Source: Desulfuromonadales bacterium C00003107
GTDB taxonomy: Bacteria > Desulfobacterota > Desulfuromonadia > Desulfuromonadales > Syntrophotaleaceae
Direction of reading: 5' to 3'
Assembly: GCA_001751225.1 (NCBI GenBank)
Contig: MAXT01000157.1
Span: 1 to 5,674 of the forward strand
DNA: 5,674 nt
Part shown: in pieces, positions 1 to 5,674 of the stretch
Position numbering within the stretch: the stretch's first letter is position 1
Layout: the number at the start of each line of letters is the position of its first letter
Program-made: the position numbers and the translations under genes
The notes under the pieces: model-generated
The model's input: the letters and a program-made list of their open reading frames with translations, nothing else
The model's database searches: none
Told to the model about the DNA's origin: nothing

Positions 1-20
1 ACTTGATAACGATCAATAAT

Positions 21-48
21 CGGACACTTTTTTCTCATCATGTATAAT
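21..48 (+). promoter_or_regulatory. putative sigma70-type promoter for the sensor kinase gene
   Basis: A perfect -10 hexamer TATAAT lies at 43-48. Sixteen bases upstream, CGGACA at 21-26 matches 4 of 6 positions of the -35 consensus TTGACA. Transcription would start near 55 and give a leader of about 170 nt before the chosen kinase start at 225. The match is by eye; the -10 is strong and the -35 mediocre. Confidence 0.45.
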
Positions 49-211
49 TAGAGGATATTGGCCGGTAGTTTTCATCTCAAATCTACCACCATTTGATTAA
101 GAGGCCTCCCTCTAATTATTTAGGGCCTATAGAATGGACTCAAAGGACTCGTTTCCACCACCAAAATAGCAGCTGTAAAATAACAGAATTCAACCATTTT
201 CTTTACGTTAT

Positions 212-215
212 GGAG
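212..215 (+). promoter_or_regulatory. ribosome binding site deciding the kinase start
   Basis: GGAG lies 9 bases before the ATG at 225. Two other in-frame starts, TTG at 93 and ATG at 210, have no purine-rich Shine-Dalgarno sequence at a useful distance. The 44 residues they would add do not resemble the start of a PocR domain, whereas the protein from 225 enters that domain within about ten residues. This supports 225 as the start. Confidence 0.55.
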
Positions 216-224
216 CACTGCCAT

Positions 225-2810
225 ATGACTGCACCCCGGATTCCCCACATCACTGAAATCATCGATATTGAAGCCCTGGGGGAATTATTTCAGCACCTAT
301 CTAACCTCACCGATATCACTACCGCAGTCCTCGACTTGGAGGGGAACATCCTGATTGCCACTAACTGGCAAGATATCTGCACAAAATTTCACCGGAACAA
401 CCCTGCAACGGCCGCCCACTGCCTCGAAAGTGATACCATCCTTGCTGGCCAACTTGAAGCGGGCCAGAAGTACAATGTCTACCGCTGTAAAAACGGTCTT
501 ATCGATATTGCGGTTCCCATCGTGGTCGATAATGTGCATATCGGTAACCTTTTCACCGGACAGTTTTTCTTTGAAAAACCGGATTGTCACTATTTCGAGC
601 AACAGGCGCTTGAGTTCGACTTTGATAGGGAAGCCTACCTTGAGGCACTATCACGCGTCCCGGTCTTTACCCGAAAAGATATCGAGCAGACCATTGGCCT
701 GCTGTGCAAGATGGCCCAGATAATCGGTGAAACAGGACTGAATAAATTGCGGCTAACCGAAACCAACAGGGAATTGGTTACGGCCAATGCCCAGCTTCAA
801 GAGGAGGTATCCGATCGAGAACAAGCTGAGCGCGCGTTGCGGGAAAGCGAAGAGCAATACAGGACGCTTTTTAGCAGTTCCAGAGATGCAATCGTGATTT
901 TGAGCCCTAGTGGCCGGTTTGTCGACGGCAATCCAACGGCATTACAGCTTTTTGGCTGCCAAAATATAGAGGAGTTTATCAACAAGACTCCTGCGGATTT
1001 ATCTCCTGAACATCAGCCCGATGGCGTACTGTCTTTGGTCAAGGCGCAGGAGATGGCGGCCCTGGTAATGGAAGAGGGTTCCCATTTCTTTGAGTGGAAA
1101 CATCAACGGATAAACGGAGAAGAGTTTTTTGCCACCGTTTTGTTGACCAAAATGCATCTTCAAAACAAAGTGTTTCTCCAGGCCACGGTTCGGGATGTCA
1201 CAGAGAGCAAGCTTGCTGAGGAGAAGCTGAAAAGATATCAAAACCATCTTGAAGAGTTGGTGGCGGAACGTACAGCCAAGTTGGATAAGGCAAATCAACG
1301 ACTGCAACAGGACATCCTGCTACGTGAAGAGGTGGAGGGCCAGTTGCGGGAGTCGCAGCAAATGCTGCAGCTAGTTCTCGACTACATCCCCCAACACGTT
1401 TTTTGGAAAGACCGCGATTCCGTCTACCTCGGCTGCAATCGCAACTTCGCCCGGGCCGCGGGGGTTGAGGCCCCCCAGAAGCTGGTCGGCAAGACCGACT
1501 ACGACTTGGCTTGGAAGAAGGAAGAAACTGATTTCTACCGGGAGTGCGACCGCCGGGTGATGGAGTCGGACACACCTGAGCTTCACATCATCGAGTCGCA
1601 GCGCCAGGCGGACGGCAAGCAGGCCTGGCTCGACACCAACAGGATCCCCTTGCACGATGGTGAAGGCCGGGTGGTTGGTATTCTCGGTACCTTCGAAGAT
1701 ATTACCGAACGCAAGCTGGCCGAGGAGCGAGATCAACAATATCGTGCATTTTTTGAGAACAATTGCGCGGTCCTTATTTTGGTCGATCCGGAGAGCGCCG
1801 CCATTGTGGATGCTAACTCGGCTGCATGTTCCTTCTATGGTTATAGCAAGGAGGAACTGATCCAAATGAAGATTTCTGATATCAACACCTTGCCCTCAGA
1901 TCAAATTTTTCAGGAAATGGAAAGGGCAAGATCGGAACAGCGGCGTTATTTTCAATTTCGCCACCGGCTTGCCAGCGGATCAGTCCGTGATGTTGAAGTT
2001 TTCTGTAGCCCGCATACCGTCAGTGGCAAAAGCCTGCTTTTTTCGATCGTACACGACATCACGGAACGAAAACAGGCAGAGAAAGCCTTGCGTGAAAGCG
2101 AGGAAAGGTTGAAAGAGGCCAACCGAGGGTTGGAAGCTTTCGCCTATACCGTTAGCCATGACCTTCGCACCCCCTTGACTGTCATTTTGGGCTACGCTGA
2201 ACTTTTGCAAAAAAGCTTACAGGATCGACTGGATAAGCAGGAACTTAACTGTCTGTCCGTAATCTATGATGCAGGGATAAGAATGGTGGAGTTGATGGAG
2301 GACCTCCTCAGCTTGGCTAAGGCTGGACAAATCGAGAGGCCTGCCGAACCTTCCGATACTGTAGCGGTGGTCAACGATGTGGTTTGCGGACTCGCCGAGA
2401 TAATCACCCAGGCTGGGGTGACTGTGGTAGTCGGTGACCTGCCAACGCTGCGGCTGCCGAAGACTCTATTGGTTCAGGTTTTCCACAATCTTATAGCCAA
2501 CGCAATACGATACGGGTGTAAACCAGGAGACGTAATCGAGGTGGAAGGCGAGCGGAAAGGCGCGAAGGTGCGATTCTACGTTCGCGATTACGGCCCGGGC
2601 GTCCCGGCAGAGGAGCGTGGTCGCATCTTTGAAGTCTTCTACCGAGGCACAACAGGGAATGGTAAAAAAGGGACCGGGATCGGCCTGGCCACGGTGCAGA
2701 AGATTGCTAGACTCTTTGACGGACGAGCCTGGGTAGAAGAAACCGCCGGCGGCGGCAGCACCTTCTGTGTGGAGATGGTTGATGTTCCCGTAAGCGCTTC
2801 CATCAAATAG
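225..2810 (+). CDS. cytoplasmic PocR-PAS-PAS-PAS sensor histidine kinase
   Basis: This is an 861-residue sensor kinase of a two-component system, which would autophosphorylate on histidine and pass the phosphate to a response regulator not in this window. Domains from ATG 225: PocR-type ligand-binding domain at about 10-171 with C52, C66 and C88 and the GNLFTGQ motif near 107-113; a coiled-coil linker at about 172-208; PAS1 at 207-329; a second coiled coil at 327-376; PAS2 at 376-498; PAS3 at 505-617; HisKA with the H-box SHDLRTPL, phospho-acceptor H645; HATPase_c with N-box N755 and N759, G1 box DYGPGVP at 788-794, F-box near 801-808 and G2 box GTGIGLA at 816-822. All catalytic boxes are intact. 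I see no membrane segment or signal peptide, so it should sense an internal cue. In the PocR family this domain is proposed to bind small organic ligands; the ligand here is unknown. There is no receiver domain. The part encoding PAS2 is clearly GC-richer than its flanks. The kinase assignment is very secure; the signal is not known. Confidence 0.95.
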   Translation: MTAPRIPHITEIIDIEALGELFQHLSNLTDITTAVLDLEGNILIATNWQDICTKFHRNNPATAAHCLESDTILAGQLEAGQKYNVYRCKNGLIDIAVPIVVDNVHIGNLFTGQFFFEKPDCHYFEQQALEFDFDREAYLEALSRVPVFTRKDIEQTIGLLCKMAQIIGETGLNKLRLTETNRELVTANAQLQEEVSDREQAERALRESEEQYRTLFSSSRDAIVILSPSGRFVDGNPTALQLFGCQNIEEFINKTPADLSPEHQPDGVLSLVKAQEMAALVMEEGSHFFEWKHQRINGEEFFATVLLTKMHLQNKVFLQATVRDVTESKLAEEKLKRYQNHLEELVAERTAKLDKANQRLQQDILLREEVEGQLRESQQMLQLVLDYIPQHVFWKDRDSVYLGCNRNFARAAGVEAPQKLVGKTDYDLAWKKEETDFYRECDRRVMESDTPELHIIESQRQADGKQAWLDTNRIPLHDGEGRVVGILGTFEDITERKLAEERDQQYRAFFENNCAVLILVDPESAAIVDANSAACSFYGYSKEELIQMKISDINTLPSDQIFQEMERARSEQRRYFQFRHRLASGSVRDVEVFCSPHTVSGKSLLFSIVHDITERKQAEKALRESEERLKEANRGLEAFAYTVSHDLRTPLTVILGYAELLQKSLQDRLDKQELNCLSVIYDAGIRMVELMEDLLSLAKAGQIERPAEPSDTVAVVNDVVCGLAEIITQAGVTVVVGDLPTLRLPKTLLVQVFHNLIANAIRYGCKPGDVIEVEGERKGAKVRFYVRDYGPGVPAEERGRIFEVFYRGTTGNGKKGTGIGLATVQKIARLFDGRAWVEETAGGGSTFCVEMVDVPVSASIK

Positions 2811-2852
2811 GCCGTTGCAGGGTAGGAGCTCCGAAATATTATCAATTCATGA

Positions 2853-2894
2853 ATCAGAACAGCCTGCTTGGTGAACCGGGCAGGCTGTTCTGAT
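2853..2894. terminator. strong 15-bp hairpin after the kinase gene
   Basis: Arms 2853-2867 and 2880-2894 are perfect inverted repeats of 15 bp (ATCAGAACAGCCTGC and its complement) around a 12-nt loop. It starts 42 bases after the kinase stop. No T-run follows on either strand, so it may act as an mRNA 3'-end stabiliser or a weak terminator rather than a classical intrinsic terminator. Confidence 0.55.
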
Positions 2895-2916
2895 ATGACA
2901 CCATCCGTAAGACACT

Positions 2917-2948
2917 AAAAGCCCGCCAGGCGAATTTGGCGGGCTTTT
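2917..2948. terminator. intrinsic terminator (bidirectional form)
   Basis: Arms 2917-2928 and 2937-2948 pair perfectly over 12 bp, with a GC-rich core GCCCGCCA and an 8-nt loop. The stem has four A on its left edge and four T on its right edge, so it can terminate transcription from either side. It is the second of two hairpins in tandem and probably ends the kinase transcript. Confidence 0.8.
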
Positions 2949-3176
2949 CCAATATGTCAGGGTTCATAAGAATCTGGTTTTTAACCACATCTGACCGCTG
3001 AAGACAATCTGGAACAATATATCGGGCTCTTCTGTCTTCGTCGTGTCGCACATGTCAGGAGTGTCTAGAAAACTAGGGGAGACTCACACTGCGGTGGGAG
3101 ATGTCATGCAAATCTATCCGCAAATAGTATAGTAGTAATTTAGGCAGGGATTGTGATGCCTAACCTTCCTTGACAC

Positions 3177-3183
3177 AAAGGAA
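3177..3183 (+). promoter_or_regulatory. ribosome binding site deciding the start at 3191
   Basis: AAAGGAA ends 7 bases before the ATG at 3191, which is close to ideal. An alternative TTG start at 3170 lies upstream of this site, has no comparable site of its own and would translate through it. The ATG is therefore preferred. Confidence 0.7.
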
Positions 3184-3190
3184 TCAGGAA

Positions 3191-3574
3191 ATGGACGACA
3201 AAATTAATATTGAGTGTCCCCACTGTAGTTATGTGATCACTTTAAGTCTGTCTGCCCTGACGCCTGGGATGTGGTGCGAATGCTTGAACTGCCATCAAAA
3301 AATTAGGATTACAGACCAAGATATCCGCCACCTACTTGAAGCCATAAAACAAAAAAGAGGACAGCGAGGCAGCCGCATGAAAAGTCAGAAACTTAGAGGA
3401 AAATGGGACCAGATTAAGGGGCTCGCCAGGGAGTTTTGGGGAGAACTGACCGGTGATGAACTCGATTTTATTGCCGGTCAGCGGGAGCGACTAATCGGCA
3501 AATTGGAGGAGAAATACAATATAACCAGGGCCGAAGCAGAAAAGCAGGTCGAGGAATTTGAAAGAAAGCTATAG
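3191..3574 (+). CDS. zinc ribbon-CsbD fusion protein, stress-response related
   Basis: This 127-residue protein has two parts. Residues 1-45 form a probable zinc ribbon: C9-P-H-C12 and C31-L-N-C34, with an extra C29. Residues 63-127 match the CsbD family over about its full length: KLRGKWDQIKG, then W and GELTGDELDFIAGQRE, then LIGKLEEKYNI and AEKQVEEFERK, predicted as amphipathic helices. CsbD-like proteins are small stress-induced proteins (the Bacillus subtilis member belongs to the sigma-B regulon) of unknown biochemical role. A basic linker (about residues 53-62, KQKRGQRGSR) joins the parts and could contact nucleic acid; this is inference. M63 (3377) sits exactly at the start of the CsbD part, so an internal start giving free CsbD is possible, but I see no strong ribosome site there. 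The gene stands alone, with 380 bp on each side to its neighbours. CsbD similarity is secure; metal binding is inferred from the cysteine spacing. Confidence 0.85.
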   Translation: MDDKINIECPHCSYVITLSLSALTPGMWCECLNCHQKIRITDQDIRHLLEAIKQKRGQRGSRMKSQKLRGKWDQIKGLAREFWGELTGDELDFIAGQRERLIGKLEEKYNITRAEAEKQVEEFERKL

Positions 3575-3587
3575 CTTTGCGGCGAAC

Positions 3588-3611
3588 ACCCAGAGGGGCA
3601 TGCCTCAGGGT
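3588..3611. terminator. weak hairpin after the zinc ribbon-CsbD gene
   Basis: ACCC-A-GAGG (3588-3596) can pair with CCTC-A-GGGT (3603-3611): eight base pairs with one A/A mismatch and a 6-nt loop, 14 bases after the stop codon. Only a short T stretch (TTG) follows, so termination strength is doubtful. Confidence 0.4.
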
Positions 3612-3670
3612 TTGATCAGGTCAAGGGCTTCGATTATTAATTTTAGCAAAGTCGAGGATCGGCGCTTTAG

Positions 3671-3949
3671 ATATCAGTATCTGGAAGGTCATCGGAGAAG
3701 TATATCTTGAAGGAACATTCCTATATTGCAGGAATTGTAGGGCATGTAGGCTATCCGGCTCAATCCATACTCCCAAATGATCTGAAACAACTTATTGGAC
3801 AAATTGTTTACTCCTTCTACAATAGAATCTGCCGTGTCTAGGGTTTTAGGGGCGATCTCATCACACAGCTTAATGCAATGAAGATTTGCATCGATACGCT
3901 CATTGAAGAACAGGATGTTTATTTGTCTTCATGTCAAGAAGGCACTTAA
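3671..3949 (+). pseudogene. ahcY: probable remnant of the ahcY C-terminus (S-adenosylhomocysteine hydrolase)
   Basis: A single frame runs from just after the TAG at 3668-3670 to the TAA at 3947-3949, broken once by TAG at 3839-3841. The last part reads LNAMKICIDTLIEEQ then YLSSCQEGT and stops. From memory, non-HYRY-type S-adenosylhomocysteine hydrolases end in a similar way, roughly L-x-A-M-G-I-x-I-D-x-L-T-x-E-Q and then Y-L-x-S-W-x-x-G-T. Upstream, GIVGHVGYPA resembles the family's GRLVNL..G.GHPA motif, and the distance from that G to the D of GDLI (36 codons) is close to the expected 40 or so. Changes such as W to C near the end, G to K in the AMG motif and the stop codon fit decay. The catalytic and most NAD-binding portions are absent. 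The reading frame ends 6 bases before the next gene, which suggests an original ahcY-hydrolase operon. The identification rests on motif memory without alignment; an unrelated decayed frame remains possible. Confidence 0.4.
3937..3942 (+). promoter_or_regulatory. likely ribosome binding site of the UPF0282 gene
   Basis: AGAAGG lies 13 bases before the ATG at 3956, somewhat further than usual, and inside the last codons of the upstream degraded frame. No better site and no other in-frame start are seen near the N-terminus. The arrangement is what one expects of a gene once translated downstream of another in an operon. Confidence 0.4.
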
Positions 3950-3955
3950 AACTTT

Positions 3956-4900
3956 ATGAATAAATCGGTTGAAATTATCGGCACGGAATCTTTAGGGGTT
4001 CGTGGCTTGAGTTGTTTGATTAAAGCGGGAAATCGACGGATCGTAATCGACCCGGGAGTGGCGCTTGGTTACATACGACACGGCTTACTTCCCCACCCGC
4101 GTCAAGTTGCAGAAGGTGAACGTGTGCGGCAGCGGATCATCAAGGCATTGGAAGACGCAACGGATGTCGTGTTCAGTCATTTCCACGGCGATCATGTCCC
4201 TCTCCGTGAGGTGAATCCATACCAGCTGGCGATTAGGCATCTCCCAAGAAACTTCCAGAACCTTTGTGGTTGGAGTAAATCAGCGGGCGACCTTGGCGAG
4301 AAAATGAAACTACGCGCCCATGACTTGGCAGAACTGTTAGGCTCGAACCTGCAAATGGCTGAGGGTGTTTCAGATGGTCCTATGACCTTTTCGCCAGCCA
4401 TGCCGCACGGCATCAAAGGCAGCCAGCTAGGCACTGTTATGATGACCAAGATTGATTTGGGAAATAAGACCTTCCTGCATACATCGGATATCCAGCTGTT
4501 GGATACAGCTACCGTTAATTTTATCATTGCTTGGCAGGCAGATATAGTCTTGGCAGCGGGGCCACCGCTATATATTGAGACGCTCACCGACGAGCTGCGT
4601 ACAGTAGCATGGGAAAATGGCCTGAATTTGGCCAACAATGTGGACACCTTAATCCTCGACCATCACCTAATGCGTGACCAACAGGGGCTCAAATGGCTGG
4701 ACGCTCTTTCAACAGCGGTAGGCAAACAGGTATATTGTGCAGCAGATTTTATGAACAAGAACCGTCTCCTCCTGGAAGCCAGAAGGCCTGAAATGTATGA
4801 GAAAATACCTGTTCCAGATGGCTGGCACGATGAGTATGCCAAAGGCGGGGTGGATCCCGGCTACCTTGATGCTCTTCGTTATCGGGATATGCAGTTCTAA
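3956..4900 (+). CDS. UPF0282-type metallo-beta-lactamase-fold hydrolase
   Basis: This 314-residue cytoplasmic protein belongs to the metallo-beta-lactamase superfamily, whose members use one or two metal ions, usually zinc, to hydrolyse ester-type bonds. Visible metal-site elements: H75-F-H77-G-D79-H80 (the HxHxDH signature), H151 in MPHGIKGS, D178 in HTSDIQ and the D235-H236-H237 motif near the C-terminus. The N-terminal stretches TESLGVRG (10-17) and IDPGVALG (31-38) are typical, as I remember, of the UPF0282 family known mostly from archaea, and the length agrees with that family (about 300 residues). No substrate is established for this group and none is suggested here. No signal peptide or membrane segment is seen. 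It follows the probable ahcY remnant by 6 bases and is separated from the zinc ribbon-CsbD gene by about 380 bases, with no clear promoter of its own. The reading frame looks complete and under selection even though its neighbour is broken. Superfamily is secure; the UPF0282 label is likely. Confidence 0.88.
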   Translation: MNKSVEIIGTESLGVRGLSCLIKAGNRRIVIDPGVALGYIRHGLLPHPRQVAEGERVRQRIIKALEDATDVVFSHFHGDHVPLREVNPYQLAIRHLPRNFQNLCGWSKSAGDLGEKMKLRAHDLAELLGSNLQMAEGVSDGPMTFSPAMPHGIKGSQLGTVMMTKIDLGNKTFLHTSDIQLLDTATVNFIIAWQADIVLAAGPPLYIETLTDELRTVAWENGLNLANNVDTLILDHHLMRDQQGLKWLDALSTAVGKQVYCAADFMNKNRLLLEARRPEMYEKIPVPDGWHDEYAKGGVDPGYLDALRYRDMQF

Positions 4901-4923
4901 CGCAGCTATTATTTCTGAATAAC

Positions 4924-4970
4924 GAAAGGCGAAACAGGGCCGCCTTGATTGCAGAATGGGGTGGCCTTTC
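4924..4970 (+). terminator. possible terminator hairpin after the UPF0282 gene
   Basis: GAAAGGC (4924-4930) can pair with GCCTTTC (4964-4970), enclosing a long loop. Alternatively AAGGCG (4926-4931) pairs with CGCCTT (4940-4945) to make a small hairpin. The site is 23 bases after the stop codon, where a terminator is expected, but the stems are short and the T-run is poor. Confidence 0.3.
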
Positions 4971-5179
4971 CTATTATGCAGACCCCCTGTAAGAATCAAG
5001 GGTTTTGCTTACGAAGGCGCTACGAATTCGAAGCGAGACAATAAATAGGACAGCATGGGTTGATGCCCCAAGGGAATCTGAAACCGCTCGAATAGATGCC
5101 AAAGGCCGCAGGAAGCTCTACTCTTCAACCCTCTACTGGACGAGGAAAATTGCCGGTCAATTTTAACTTTTGTCTAAAA

Positions 5180-5217
5180 CTTAAGGTTGGGTTTCCCTGA
5201 GACAGGGCGAACTTAAG
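5180..5217. repeat. nested inverted repeat with a perfect inner hairpin
   Basis: CTTAAG at 5180-5185 and again at 5212-5217 can pair with each other (each is also its own palindrome). Between them CCCTG (5195-5199) pairs with CAGGG (5203-5207) around a 3-nt AGA loop. The repeated word could also be a paired binding site. No T-run follows. Confidence 0.35.
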
Positions 5218-5340
5218 CAGGGGGCATATTATTGCTCAAGCAACGAGCAGCTTTAGAGAATAAATTGTGGGAGGTATTGGATTTTGTCAAGGGTGTTATT
5301 GAGGGGTAATGAAAAATGGGCGGTAGGGATGTACCTGCTT

Positions 5341-5362
5341 TATTGCTTTAAGAAAAGCAATA
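5341..5362. repeat. perfect 9-bp hairpin with a 4-nt loop
   Basis: TATTGCTTT (5341-5349) and AAAGCAATA (5354-5362) pair completely around the loop AAGA. The stem is AT-rich, with a GC pair core. It could be an operator or a structured RNA element; no gene lies close enough to decide. Confidence 0.45.
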
Positions 5363-5561
5363 GGTGGGGGACTGATTTCCGATTTTTCAATCCTTTTCAG
5401 GTGCAAAGGCCCACGATTTGGCTATCGAGGGTTTTTTCTTGTTGAGCGCTATGTTTCAGACACTCTGCTGGCGGTCTGTAGTGGTTCAATAAACCCGGAC
5501 ACCAACGAAGGTGGTATTGTGTGCCATCCAACGAGAGGTGTTCCATGGCGCTTCCTTTCAG

Positions 5562-5601
5562 GTCAAGGTGCTCCCGAAACAGTTGCTGGGAGCACCTTGA
5601 C
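5562..5601. terminator. perfect 14-bp hairpin after the truncated minus-strand gene
   Basis: Arms 5562-5575 (GTCAAGGTGCTCCC) and 5588-5601 pair perfectly over 14 bp around a 12-nt loop. Read on the minus strand it lies 16 bases after the stop codon of the truncated gene but has no T-run behind it. Read on the + strand six T follow at 5614-5619, 12 bases away. It may shield the element's gene from outside transcription or end its transcript; which direction matters is unclear. Confidence 0.55.
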
Positions 5602-5617
5602 GTGTCATGCCCCTTTT

Positions 5618-5674
5618 TTATTTACCCGCCATCATGGCCGCAATGTCGTCCTGGACCGTTCCGATGGGTTTAAT
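5618..5674 (-). CDS. C-terminal end of an unidentified gene, possibly a transposase (partial)
   Basis: Only the last 18 codons are in the window: IKPIGTVQDDIAAMMAGK followed by TAA at 5618-5620. The frame is open to the window edge, and the stop is followed 16 bases later by a strong hairpin, as expected of a real gene end. Its position inside a probable IS end suggests a transposase or an accessory protein of that element, but the residues carry no motif I recognise. The short length makes both the coding status and the product uncertain. Confidence 0.4.
   Translation of the reverse strand: MKPIGTVQDDIAAMMAGK

Larger units (their letters stand above)
4971..5476. other. about 500-bp region without a supported gene
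   Basis: I find no convincing gene, tRNA or known riboswitch here. Two short + strand frames (5005-5166, and 5232-5309 from TTG) lack good starts or recognisable similarity. Two hairpins stand out and are listed separately (5180-5217 and 5341-5362). The region is AT-richer than the hydrolase gene and lies between that gene and an IS-like end, so it may be decayed sequence. Confidence 0.5.
5477..5674 (-). mobile_element. probable end of an insertion sequence, truncated by the window edge
   Basis: At 5477-5503 the sequence begins TGTAGTGGTTCAATA and ends CCCGGACACC, resembling terminal inverted repeats of IS3-like elements (TGT at the tip and GGACACC inside). The interior would lie to the right, where a minus-strand reading frame comes in from outside the window and a long hairpin follows it. 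The opposite end, target duplication and transposase core are not visible, so the family cannot be fixed and the call remains tentative. Confidence 0.35.

Noticed and set aside
93..224. 44-residue N-terminal extension of the kinase from a TTG start at 93
   Set aside because: No ribosome binding site precedes it, the residues do not look like a conserved domain, and ATG 225 has GGAG at a good distance and begins just before the PocR domain.
2854..3051. 65-codon minus-strand frame after the kinase
   Set aside because: It overlaps both hairpins and the terminator, has no ribosome site and shows no domain-like features.
3109..3126. GCAAAT repeated 12 bases apart upstream of the zinc ribbon-CsbD gene
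   Set aside because: A six-base direct repeat in AT-rich sequence is expected by chance; no clear promoter accompanies it.
3839..3841. In-frame TAG read as pyrrolysine or programmed readthrough
   Set aside because: The surrounding frame has other substitutions at expected conserved positions and no start region or catalytic core, so decay explains it better; no pyrrolysine genes are in view.
5005..5166. 53-codon + strand frame from TTG, rich in R and K (ends LYWTRKIAGQF)
   Set aside because: No useful ribosome binding site and no recognised family; could be a remnant, but the support is too weak for a feature.
5232..5309. 25-codon + strand frame from TTG after a GGGGG run (LENKLWEVLDFVKG)
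   Set aside because: It looks helical and protein-like, but it is too short, has a TTG start and resembles no known small protein or toxin.
5395..5436. Possible riboswitch-like segment ending in a T-run (GGGTTTTTTC)
   Set aside because: I could not fit it to a c-di-GMP, cobalamin or other known riboswitch core, and no stable stem directly precedes the T-run.
5397..5546. 49-codon minus-strand frame starting MEHLSLDGTQYH, with AAAGGAAG upstream
   Set aside because: The ribosome site is good, but the frame runs across the putative IS end and beyond it without any recognisable motif; probably chance coding. Worth revisiting if the element proves to have such a gene.

Overview
The window looks like a stretch of bacterial chromosome of mixed base composition, with three convincing protein genes, all on the + strand. 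The long soluble multi-PAS histidine kinase with a PocR sensory domain and the CsbD-type stress protein suggest an anaerobic Desulfobacterota-like (deltaproteobacterial) genome. That assignment is inference from gene content; no rRNA or other marker gene is present.

Layout. A plausible sigma70-type promoter lies at 21-48. It is followed by a large cytoplasmic sensor kinase gene (225-2810; PocR domain, three PAS domains, HisKA, HATPase_c). The kinase is followed by two strong hairpins (2853-2894 and 2917-2948), the second a good intrinsic terminator. After about 240 bp without a recognised gene comes a small gene (3191-3574) that fuses an N-terminal four-cysteine zinc ribbon to a complete CsbD-like domain, followed by a weak hairpin. 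Next is a degraded reading frame (3671-3949) that I read as the remnant of the C-terminus of S-adenosylhomocysteine hydrolase (ahcY), broken by an in-frame TAG. Only 6 bases after its stop starts an intact UPF0282-type metallo-beta-lactamase-fold hydrolase (3956-4900), a family best known from archaea. The region 4901-5476 holds hairpins but no gene I can support. The right edge (about 5477-5674) resembles the end of an insertion sequence: an IS3-like terminal motif, a perfect 14-bp hairpin and the last 18 codons of a minus-strand gene that runs out of the window.

How the genes relate. They do not form one pathway. Terminators and long spacers separate the kinase, the zinc-ribbon/CsbD gene and the hydrolase, and the kinase has no response regulator here (an orphan kinase). 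The hydrolase and the ahcY remnant probably come from a former operon. Together with the IS-like right end, this gives the picture of an accessory, rearranged region. The most interesting points are the zinc-ribbon/CsbD fusion, the ahcY remnant next to UPF0282, and the GC-rich second PAS domain inside the kinase gene.
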